Assembly (NCBI GenBank): GCA_014728075.1
Contig: WJMG01000088.1
Location: 1 to 41,091 of the forward strand
DNA length: 41,091 nucleotides
Origin: Candidatus Omnitrophota bacterium
GTDB taxonomy: Bacteria; Omnitrophota; Gorgyraeia; Tantalellales; Tantalellaceae
Direction: 5' to 3'
Shown here: one piece after another, positions 26,003-34,900 of the stretch
Layout of the letters: the number at the start of each line of letters is the position of its first letter
Position numbering within the stretch: position 1 is the stretch's first letter
Program-made: the position numbers and the translations under genes
The notes under the pieces: model-generated
What the model was told of the DNA's origin: nothing
The model's database searches: none
What the model saw: the letters and a program-made list of their open reading frames with translations, nothing else

Positions 26003-26046
26003 CCCTTTTAACCTTTTAACCCTTTAAGCGTTTAACCTTTTAACCT
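26003..26046. repeat. Tandem TTTTAACC words between mtnP and ileS
   Basis: Four or five copies of a CCTTTTAA or GTTTAACCTTTTAACC word fill almost the whole gap between the mtnP stop and the ileS start. The ileS ribosome-binding region is therefore made of this repeat (AAAGGG on the minus strand). Confidence 0.8.
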
Positions 26047-26049
26047 GAA

Positions 26050-26907
26050 CTATATAAACCCATCAACTATCGGCCGCAGTTTTTCAAGTACTTCCGGGGG
26101 AACTGCCTCTTTGCTCGTGATTATGGCGTTCCTCAGGGCCTCTCCGCACTGACAGTCCCTTTGCTCCGGTATTTCCCGCAGCAGGTTCTTAAGCATTTTC
26201 TTAGCGGCCTCGGCGTTCTTCGCTAGATTATCCATGATCATCTCGACGGTAACATGTTCTTCCTCCGTCCCTGTCCTCCAGCAGTCGTAGTCGGTGACCA
26301 TGGCTATCGTCGAATAGCATATTCCCGCTTCCCGGGCGAGGCGGGCCTCCTGGATGTTGGTCATGCCGATCACATCAGCACCCCAGCTCTTGTAAAGGTA
26401 CGACTCGGCCCTGGTGGAAAAAGCCGGGCCTTCCATGTTGATGTAGGTGCCTCCATCGTGGATCTTTATCTCCAGGTCCCTGTTGGCGGCGTATATCACT
26501 TCCTTGAGCTCCGGACAGACGGGATCGGAAAAAGCGATATGCGCCACTATGCCGTCCCCGAAAAAGGTGGTAGACCTTCCCTGGTTGGTCCTGTCTATGA
26601 ACTGGTCCACAAGCACGATATCGAGAGGCCTCAGCTCCTCTTTAAGGCTGCCCACGGCCGATATGGACACGATCCGGTCAGCCCCCAGGACCTTGAACGC
26701 GTAAACATTGGCCCTGTAATTTATCTCGGTGGGGAGAAGGCTGTGGCTTCGCTGGTGTCTGGGAAGGAACACGACCTCTTTTCCCTCGAGCTTTCCGATG
26801 ACGAACTCGTCGGAGGGTTCCCCGAAAGGGGTTTCCACCTTCTTCGTCTCTTTTATCTCCAATCCTTCTATCTCGTATATCGCGCTCCCGCCTATAACCC
26901 CGATCAT
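26050..26907 (-). CDS. mtnP: S-methyl-5'-thioadenosine phosphorylase
   Basis: The protein has 285 residues. It starts MIGVIGGSAIYEIEG, the phosphate-binding start of PNP/MTAP family 2. FLPRHQRSHSLLPTEINYRA (usually HGRGH or HGKGH in relatives) and NMEGPAFSTRAES with the substrate-binding Met follow, then GADVIGMTNIQEARLARE and a DYDCW near residue 215. It phosphorolyses methylthioadenosine in methionine salvage and polyamine metabolism. The GGGGA ribosome-binding region lies inside a small 5-bp hairpin (TCCCC-GAA-GGGGA at about 26912-26924), which might damp translation. Purine nucleoside phosphorylase activity on other substrates cannot be excluded. Confidence 0.92.
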   Translation of the reverse strand: MIGVIGGSAIYEIEGLEIKETKKVETPFGEPSDEFVIGKLEGKEVVFLPRHQRSHSLLPTEINYRANVYAFKVLGADRIVSISAVGSLKEELRPLDIVLVDQFIDRTNQGRSTTFFGDGIVAHIAFSDPVCPELKEVIYAANRDLEIKIHDGGTYINMEGPAFSTRAESYLYKSWGADVIGMTNIQEARLAREAGICYSTIAMVTDYDCWRTGTEEEHVTVEMIMDNLAKNAEAAKKMLKNLLREIPEQRDCQCGEALRNAIITSKEAVPPEVLEKLRPIVDGFI

Positions 26908-26930
26908 GTTATCCCCTTCGGGGAAGGAAA

Positions 26931-27030
26931 AAGTTAAAAGTTAAAAGGAAAAAGAATAATGTATTCTCTAGAACAAGAACTCCAAGGATTTCATATATTT
27001 TTTACTTTTGCCTTTTTACTTTTTACTTGA
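26931..27030. repeat. Inverted word-repeat between the DUF167 gene and mtnP
   Basis: The left arm contains AAAGTTAAAAGTTAAAAGG words. The right arm (about 26999-27029, partly overlapping the end of the DUF167 gene) contains TTTTACTTTTGCC and TTTTTACTTTTTACTT words and is its approximate reverse complement. The core is about 45 bases. The right arm encodes the last residues (SSKK) of the DUF167 protein. Confidence 0.65.
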
Positions 27031-27258
27031 TCCATCTCCTCCTGTTATATCTATCACCTTATTCCGACTCGTTTCGCCCCGGACTATCCGTACATCGCGC
27101 TTGCGCGCCTTATATACCCTGGCCACAAGCTCTATTACCGCCTTATTCGCCTTACCCTTGTCCGGGGGCGCTTTCACATATATCTTTATCGATCCGTCCT
27201 TTTCCACCATCTCCTCGCGGGAAGACTTCGGGAAGACCTTGGCCTCTATCCTCATCAT
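27016..27258 (-). CDS. DUF167 family protein (YggU-like)
   Basis: The protein has 80 residues with the family phrases RIEAKVFPKSSRE, DGSIKIYVKAPPDKGKANKA and RIVRGETSRNKVIDI. The fold is a small alpha/beta unit; no biochemical function is firmly established. The ATG at 27256-27258 overlaps the yggT stop, with GGGAGG directly upstream; the next ATG (27255) has better spacing. yggT-yggU linkage with proC is a common bacterial arrangement. Its last codons run into a word repeat. Confidence 0.9.
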   Translation of the reverse strand: MMRIEAKVFPKSSREEMVEKDGSIKIYVKAPPDKGKANKAVIELVARVYKARKRDVRIVRGETSRNKVIDITGGDGSSKK

Positions 27259-27554
27259 CCTCCCAGGCGGAACGCTATCCCGTAAAGGACATTAACGATG
27301 AAATTTTTCAGTACGCTCAGCAGAAGAAAAGCCACAATGGGGGAAAAATCTATACCTCCCATCTGAAGCGGCAGCTGCCTGAACGGCGCCAGTATAGGGT
27401 CCGTTACCCTGTAAATGATCTGCACTATCTCGTTGTACGGGTCGGGGTTCACCCAGGATAATATTATCCTTATGATGAGCAGAAAATAAAGCACATTGAA
27501 GAGCAGGTTGAACAAAAGAGCAAGGGCCTTGAAAAACTCAGCGAATATGAACAT
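27255..27554 (-). CDS. YggT family membrane protein
   Basis: The product has 99 residues. I choose the ATG 27552-27554 (MFIFAEFFKALALLF) because GGGAG lies about seven bases upstream; a TTG two codons earlier overlaps the proC stop but has no spacing. It has two membrane segments (about 5-28 and 68-92) and the family phrases IRIILSWVNPDPYNEIVQII and TDPILAPFRQLPLQMGGIDF. YggT proteins are linked to osmotic tolerance and, in SepF-containing bacteria and plastids, to division or nucleoid distribution. The specific role here is unknown. Confidence 0.9.
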   Translation of the reverse strand: MFIFAEFFKALALLFNLLFNVLYFLLIIRIILSWVNPDPYNEIVQIIYRVTDPILAPFRQLPLQMGGIDFSPIVAFLLLSVLKNFIVNVLYGIAFRLGG

Positions 27555-27556
27555 GG

Positions 27557-28357
27557 TCAACTCCCGGAGATCTCTTCGGATCTTTTCTTGGCGGCCATAA
27601 CGGCCTTCTGAACGATGTCCTTAAGCCCCTCTTCGCCGAACACCCTGAGGGCGGCTTCCGTCGTCCCGCCTTTGGATGCCACTTTATTCACCAGAGCGGA
27701 CGGGTCCTCACCCGACTCCGCCAGATAAGCGGCCGAACCCGCTATGGTCTGGGTCGCTAAGCGTTTGGCCGTACCCTCGGAAAGCCCCGCCTTTATCCCC
27801 GCCCCGGCCATGGCGTCCGCCAGGTAGAAGAGGTACGCCGGCCCGCTCCCCGAAAGCGCGGTGACGGCATCCATTTCCTGCTCAGAAACTTCCATTACCT
27901 TTCCCACCGACGAAAAGAGCGCTTCCACGGGCTCCCTGTCCTTCACGAGCTCGTTACAGGCGATACAGGTCATGCTTTGCGATACGAAAGCCGCGAGATT
28001 GGGCATTGCCCGGGCTACGGGAAGCTGCCGGCCCAGAAGCGAAATTATCCTGTCTATGGTGACCCCGGCCATTATGGAGACCAGTGTCTGTTCTTCAATA
28101 TAAGGGGCGATTTCCTTTAAAAGGGCCCCGGAATCCTGGGGTTTGACCGCCACAAGCAAAAGGGAAGAATCCCTCAGAAGCCCCTCCATCCCCTTCATAT
28201 GAGCACCGGTCTCATCGGAAAGGGCCTGGGCCTTGTGGGCGTCCTTATCGTAAAGGAAAATACGGCCCGGGGGCACTATGGAATTATCCGCCATACCTCT
28301 GACGATGGCGCTTCCCATGTTCCCGCAGCCTATGACGCCTATAGTAATATCTTTCAT
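27557..28357 (-). CDS. proC: Pyrroline-5-carboxylate reductase
   Basis: The protein has 266 residues. The N-terminal Rossmann motif is GVIGCGNMGSAIVRGM and VAVKPQD follows near residue 75. The C-terminal dimerisation domain carries LSGSGPAYLFYLADAM and KGGTTEAALRV, the P5C-binding loop. It reduces pyrroline-5-carboxylate to proline. It is the first gene of a proC-yggT-DUF167 unit, with its own promoter. The start is ATG 28355-28357, with no clear ribosome-binding site in the AT-rich leader. Confidence 0.96.
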   Translation of the reverse strand: MKDITIGVIGCGNMGSAIVRGMADNSIVPPGRIFLYDKDAHKAQALSDETGAHMKGMEGLLRDSSLLLVAVKPQDSGALLKEIAPYIEEQTLVSIMAGVTIDRIISLLGRQLPVARAMPNLAAFVSQSMTCIACNELVKDREPVEALFSSVGKVMEVSEQEMDAVTALSGSGPAYLFYLADAMAGAGIKAGLSEGTAKRLATQTIAGSAAYLAESGEDPSALVNKVASKGGTTEAALRVFGEEGLKDIVQKAVMAAKKRSEEISGS

Positions 28358-28405
28358 AATATTATACTCTTATATGCTGAATATTATCGTTCTTACAGAT
28401 GGTTA

Positions 28406-28434
28406 AAGGTATCATAAATCATTGGGGATGTCAA
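28406..28434 (-). promoter_or_regulatory. Promoter of proC-yggT-DUF167, extended -10
   Basis: Perfect TTGACA (28429-28434), a 17-base spacer and TACCTT (28406-28411) preceded by TGA read on the minus strand. The leader is about 42 bases. The layout matches the pilM and mreB promoters. Confidence 0.65.
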
Positions 28435-28508
28435 TAATTCAGGTTAAAAGGTTACAAGAAGCTCGTAGCTCGGAGGTCATAGGTCGTAGGGCAGGCTCGA
28501 GGTAAAGT

Positions 28509-28670
28509 GCTGGAGGCTACTCAGCCTTCAGGTGTCAGATATCAGGTCTCAGCTATCAGCTTGGCAGACCATTGACTAAGGACCAGCTCCGGATATCAAC
28601 TGGCAACCTCTTAGTGTCAGAGCGTCAAAGCATCAGAGCCTCAGCCTTCGGCAGGTGAGAGGCCCGAGGC
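28509..28670. repeat. About 160-bp dispersed repeat, CTGATATCTGA family, copy 2 (inverted)
   Basis: It contains AGCCTTCAGGTGTCAGATAT, AGCTATCAGCTTGGCAGACC and CCTCAGCCTTCGGCAGGTGA. Its reverse complement aligns with 16731-16873 almost end to end. The gap 28358-28920 (563 bases) otherwise holds the proC promoter, GCTCGTAGCTCGGAGGTC words (about 28452-28490), a CGGTATTCGGTACGCGG stretch, the 60-bp repeat and a terminator, and no gene. Confidence 0.85.
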
Positions 28671-28730
28671 GTCATTGCGACACTCGGTATTCGGTACGCG
28701 GTAATAAGCCGCTTCGCCGCTAGCGGGGAG

Positions 28731-28790
28731 GGGGACAGGTACAGCTTTGTTTCCGCACCCGGTACAAAGCTGGAACGGTACCCGGTACGG
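28731..28790. repeat. 60-bp dispersed repeat, GTACCGGGTAC family, copy 2 (inverted)
   Basis: Its reverse complement matches 2148-2206 at about 55 of 59 positions by eye. It lies 20 bases beyond the terminator of the giant gene, just as copy 1 lies next to the pilin terminator, though in the opposite orientation relative to the terminator. Confidence 0.85.
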
Positions 28791-28810
28791 CCAAAGGAAG
28801 TCAACCACAT

Positions 28811-28841
28811 AAAAAGGGCGGGGATAAGATCCCCGCCCTTT
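28811..28841 (-). terminator. Rho-independent terminator of the giant gene
   Basis: The perfect 10-bp stem GGGCGGGGAT/ATCCCCGCCC has a 3-base loop and is extended by three A-T pairs. Five T follow on the minus strand. It lies about 80 bases after the stop codon at 28921-28923 and is the strongest terminator in the window. Confidence 0.9.
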
Positions 28842-28920
28842 GGCCTGATGAGCCAAGCTATCTCATTCATCAGACCTCTTTACTATATCCTGTGAGCTAA
28901 ACCCTCCGAGCTACGAGCTA

Positions 28921-31900
28921 TTACGCCTTTATAAGCACCTGGTCCCTGTAGATAATGAACTTCTCGTACATGTCGTCCGTAAGCGGCACGGTCGGCAGGA
29001 ACTCTCGTATCCAGCCCTCGAACCCGGCTTCCTGGTTCAGCGTGCGTATCGCTATCTCAAGCGCCTGCGCGAACGAATAAATACCCTTAACATTGTCGTT
29101 TATCACTATAAGCGGTACCTCGATATCATATTTTAGCGTCGCTTTAGTCCAGTCTATGCCGTTACCGCGGATAACAGCGAAAAGGTCTTCCGTGTTCATG
29201 GCCTTCTCCCCCGTATCCCTTTTAGAGTTCAAGCACCTTAAAAGTGCCTTTATCTCCGTATCGGGCCCCCTGAAGTTCTTATCCAGTCTGCTCTCGTGCT
29301 CCCATTTCCTTACAATGACGGCTTCCGTGGCCGGGACGACACTTTCGATAAGGTCCCGCATGGCCTCCGTTTTCTCAAGGTTAACTTCGCCCTGCACATA
29401 AAGGACTATCTTTCCTCCGTCGAGTATATCCCTTTCGCCTATTATCTTTCTGAGCGATTCCTCAAGGTCGCAGATAATAGCGTTCTCGATAATATCATCC
29501 GCGTAAAGGATAAGCGATCTCTTTTGCCTGACTTTGACTTCCGCCGTCGCCTCGCCCTTGCTCGCGAGTCCCTGCATCTGGTCAAAAACCGGCTTCACAC
29601 TGCTCTCATAATATTCCCCAAACCCGGCTTCCTTAACTTTTTCCTTTACCATGGATAGCATATTATCGAATCTCTCTCCCTGATACTCCCTTATCTTCTC
29701 AACGGTCTCATCGAACCACTCGAGCCCCTTGAACTCTTCCAGATACGGTTTTATAACCCTCACCGGCTCCTCAAGGTAAGAGGTATTGTTCCTCACCGTA
29801 AGAAGCGTCCACATCGCGGTTATCAGACTCTCGGGTATATCTATCGGAACTCTTTCTTCTTCCAGACCGAGAAGTATCCTGACAAGCCGCTCTCTTTCTT
29901 CGGTAAGTTCCTGAAGGCGGTCCTTTACATTCGTTTCCTCTTTACTAAGGCTTACAAGACGGTCTATTTCCACGATGATATCATAGATCTGAACAATTAT
30001 TTCTTCATACTCTTCTTTTTCCTTACTTTCACCTGACCCCTTGCCTTCATCTGAATTTTCCGTCTCTTCCTGTCCCTTCAGAAAACCTGCCTTAATCCTT
30101 TCCGACTCCAGCCTGTCGGCGATCTCAGATCGGCGCTCTTCATTCTTAATATTTTTCGTGCTCTTTTCCGCCTCTTGGAAAGTTTCCCTCGCCTCTTCCG
30201 TCATACCCGCACTCGCTTGAGCCACTCCGATATCTATTAATCTCTCGGTCCCAAGCACTACTTTCCTGGAGCCTCTGATCCCTTCCAGGGATCTCTTTGC
30301 CTCTTCAAAAGTCCTCCTGGCATCATCGATGCCTCCTTCTATATGTGCTTCTCTTTGCGCTATATATATAAGCAGATCAGCTTCCTCCCCCTTGTTTTTT
30401 GCAGATGTCCTCGTTACCTTTTTAGCGATCTCAATTTTCTTCTTTGCTTCCTCTCCAGGCAATCCTGCCCGCACCTGAAGTTCTACTATCCGGCAGATCG
30501 TCAAAACATTCTGATTCTCTTCTGCTACCATCCCCGTCTCTTCCAGCGTATTCCGCATCTCATCTATAATTCCCGCCTCATAACATCCTTCTGCAAGATC
30601 TATTAACCGATCAACATCATCTTTATTGTTTTGGGTGCGGAAAAGAGCTTTTATCTCCTTGAACATTTTTTTAGACCCCTTGACATCGCCTGCAATAGCC
30701 ATTCCCGCGGCCAGTTTTATCAACATCTGCCGGTCAATTTCAGATTTTTTCCTGTTCATTATCTCATCATAAAATCTTCTAAGCTCTTCCCGCATACCGG
30801 CCCTTGCTTTAGCCATAACTATTTCGTACCGAACTTTCCGGACTTTTTCCTTTGCTTTCCTGTAAACCTTTTTAGAGTTCCGGAGTATCTCTTCAAGATG
30901 TTCTGCTTTTTCAAACAATTTCTTTATCTTCGCAGCATATTCTTCCGTAAGCTCTCCAGAACTCTCTTCTACGGTCCTCGGACCGTCGGCCGTGGTCTGT
31001 TCTGCCCGGACCTTCGCCTTTTGCCCTTCGCCTTTTTCCTTGACCTTTTCGATCTCCACATCCAAATCCACGACCCTCTGCAGCATCTTCCTGCGCTCTT
31101 CTAATTTCTGAATTACGGGCTCTTCCGTGGCCTCCTCATCTATCACCTGAAACCCGACACCCGACACCTCTACTTCTCTATTCTCAACTCTAGATCCTCC
31201 GCTCTCATCGTCCGCGCTCAGACTCTCCGCCCTGACACTGCGCGCCGTGCGCCGCGCGCTGTCCTTATGCAGATCAAGCTCGTATTTCACCGCCCGACCG
31301 TCCCCTATCAAGAGATACAGTTTGTTCTTATCGGCGCGGACCTCCCTTATGGTCTTTCCCCTTCTTTCGGACTCATACCGATCGTCCCTGGGGAACTCTA
31401 TGATATCGTAAATTTCCGCGCCCTTATCCCTGTACACATAGACCCTGTTCTCTTCTTTTTTCAGAGCAAAGACCGTGCCGTTCTCGAAAGCCACTACCTG
31501 GTCGAACGCATCGATGTCCTCAACATCGAGCTCGTCCGGAGAAATCATATCGGCGTCCGCGTACCTTTCATCCTGAAAAAAGACAGCACTTTTCTCTTCG
31601 ACAGCAAGCCAGTCAGAGGCAACAACACTGTGGCCCTGGCGCAGGACCTCAAACGCCCCTTCCCCGGCCCGCGCGCCGCCCTTATCAAGGTCCAGCTCGT
31701 AAAAATGTACCGTTTCCTCCGCTCCTTTTATATAAAGCAGCCCTTCCTCGACCCGCATATCTTCGGCGCCCGTCAGCTTGTTGTGCTTTATAATATCGTA
31801 GACCCTGCCGTCGGGAAACAATATCCACACTTCATTCTTTTGCCTGTCCAGAACATACCTCTTTCCGTCAAGACCTGTTGTCTCGGTCACAATGACACCT

Positions 31901-34900
31901 TCCGGGAATATACTCTTTATCTTTTTCGTGTCATCCACTAAGCCTACCGACTGTACACTGTGCCCGGGGAGCAGGACCTCATCGGGCTTTTCTTCGGACG
32001 CGGCCCGCTCTTCCTCTGACAACAGTTCCATGACCAGCTTATATTTCTCTTCGGCGATCTTTTCTGCGTCGTTTTCGGCTTTTTCTTTTATGGGGAGCCA
32101 CGAAGCGAATTTCTGACCGGTACCGGGAGTATACTCATTAAACCTTTCACTTACGGCAAATGTCCCATCGGGCTCAACATCCAGCACATGGATGTGGCCC
32201 TCGTGGCCGATAAGGCCGCCGGATGCATCCTTTACATCGAATGTAACAAGAATACCTGCACACTTTCTATCATCCCACAGCTGAACGACGGTATCATATC
32301 CGGTGTCAGCATTATCCACCTCGAACTTACGGATAGCTTCTTCCGCGGCGGCTATCCAGTCAAAGGGATCAAGATCCACTCCCGCGCTCTCCAGCCGCTC
32401 CGTGATAATCCCTGCCGGAGTAAGTCCGGTATCCTCGGCCATCTCAGACCCTTCCTTTAGTTCATCCTTTATCCCCGGTCCCTTATCCCTTATTAACTCC
32501 TCGACCCTCGCCAATTCCTCGCGCGCCTCCTCCGGCGTCATCGTCGTCTTCTCCTGAGCTTCTTTTTCAACCTCCTCCGTTCCTTCTTCCAGAAGCCCCG
32601 CCAGAAGCATGTCTATATCCGCCTTCTGCTGCGGCGTAAGGTCCTCGGCGGTCAGAGGGCCGCTATCCGGAGTCTGTTCTACTCCTCTCTTCTTAGCCTC
32701 TTCGTAATTCTCGAACCCGAGGACGAAATTCGTAGCATATTCGTCATCGGCGCCTAATGCATAGAGGGTTCTCCTCGCGCCTTCTTTTTCCGGCCCCCGG
32801 GCGCTGATGACCGCCACCGGGCCGTAAACCTCGTACTCCTCAAGATCGATAACATCGACCAGATCCCCTTCTGGGGAGACGATCAGCACCCTGGAAGGCT
32901 CGTCGTCGATATAATACACATAACCTTCTTCATCCTCGTTATTCTTCTCCATTTTGTAAAAATCCGATCTTTCCACATTGCCGACATCGACGATAGTGTG
33001 ACCGAATTCCAGACCTCCGGGCAGACCTTTCTCGATCTTTTCGGAGATGGACTCTCTCTTTTCCATACTGTTACCTGCGGCCTGCTTCCCACCATCCCTC
33101 ACGACCTCATATCTCTTTATCCATCCCCCCTCTCCGAAAGGCCCTTCACCCACATAGAATACATTCGGCTCATCCGTTCCGAAAAAGGAAAACTGCGCAT
33201 TTTTCTGCGGGTCAAAACTGAACACCTTCATGTCAGATGTCATTATGTGCAGCCTGTCTTTCGATCTTACCCCGGGCTGATCCGCATCAAGTTCATGGAT
33301 AAGCACATTATCCGCATCGTCGATAATAACCGTTTCGGAATCTATCGACCCGTGAAACAGGGTTTCGAGAGAAATGATGCCGGGCCTCCCATCATTGCCT
33401 CCCTTATCCGTATTGAGCCCTGAACCGTCCGGTCTTATGATCAATACATCGCGCCAACCGAAAAGATAAATATCTCCGTCTTTGTCGGCCGCTATGGCCT
33501 TTGGGACAAAATGGTTTCCGACCCATTTTTCCACCTCTTCTATCCTGAGATCCCCGCCGTTAAAAGCAGCGTTAAGCTTTTCCGCGTCGGGAGTAAGGGA
33601 TATTATGGATTTGAGCTTTCTTTCGGGAGAAATTATTATCGCGAAGATATTGCCGTCCCTGTCCCGCTGGATCTCCCTGACAACATACTTTCCCTCAACA
33701 GATATACCGTATGTATTCAATATGGTCTCAACGGCTTTATCTGTCCAGACATGATCCCCGGAAACCTGGATGAATTCTTTATCTTCTATCATCTCTATAT
33801 TTTCTTCGGCGTTTATCTTATTAAGTATTGCCTTATCTTCGGGAACGCTCTCATCGAGTTTCCTGACTTCAATACGCGGGCTCGCATCCGTAGACTCATC
33901 TGCCGTCTCATCCAGGGCCAGCTCCGCGAATTTATCGTAATCAACGGCCACCGGAAGATCCTCTTCCCATACCCTTGAAGCGTCAAGAGGATTGATACAC
34001 ACCTGCTTCGCGGATATGGACATTATCCTGCCGTTTTCATCATACCTCATGTCATCCCCTCCGAATGTGATCGTAATACCGTTATTGACGGCCTCTCCGC
34101 CTTCTCTAATATCCCGGGATCTGACCAGCGTCATCCTTGTTTTGTTCACAACAAGCTTACCATCCCCATCGAACTCAAAGGGCGTAATATAAAGTTCCCT
34201 TTTACCTTCTTTGTTCTTGCCGAAAACTATGCCACCCACAGTTTTACCGTTCTCCTCAAGGGTCCACCATTTTTCTTCTTCATCAGTAAGGTAACGGCCC
34301 GAGAAAGACTCAGCGAGCTCCTCTATAAATTTATCCAGTTTTGCTTCGCTTATACGCCTTTTGCCGGCTTCCTCAACAAGTTTCTGCCTGACTGAAACAG
34401 GCTTGCCAACCGTCGGCTCTCGACTGTCGACTATAGACTTGCCTTTCGCCCGGGATATCCCGAACTCCTCATTCTCTTTGACCAGTTCCCGCCAGACACT
34501 GTAAAGCCTTTCCATGGCCCTGAGGTAATAGGCCTGCTCGTCCGGGTCTATCGGATCAACGGCATGACGGAGCGCGCAGGCAAGATACATCTCGCGGGCG
34601 AGCAGGATGTCCTTCCTGAAAATATCCTTGAGCTCCTCCATCCCGGCCCCGTCAAAATGGTCCAGGTCATCCTTTTCCCAGTGCTCGGGGCGTATCTTAT
34701 TCCATCTTTCCGTTATCATATCCGTCTTATTAACAAGTTCCGCAAGGTCTTCCAGGGACAAAGGGCCCCCGTCGATCTTTGACCCGAGTTCATCTTTAAG
34801 CGAAACGGCCTCTTCGACATCGGGGTATTTGTCCGAGAATATCTTTAAAAGCAGGTACCAGTGGAGTATCTGCGTCAGACCCTCTATAACCTCGTGCAGG

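Noticed and set aside
26003-26049. T-box riboswitch before ileS
   Set aside because: The gap is only 47 bases of TTTTAACC words, far too short for a T-box, and shows no specifier loop.
28625-28870. Small minus-strand open frame of about 80 codons between the giant gene and proC
   Set aside because: It is made of the dispersed repeats and the terminator, so the apparent protein is translated repeat DNA.
28358-28920. tRNA or small RNA gene in the 563-base gap
   Set aside because: No cloverleaf or TTCRANY-type T-arm was seen; the gap is explained by a promoter, repeats and a terminator.
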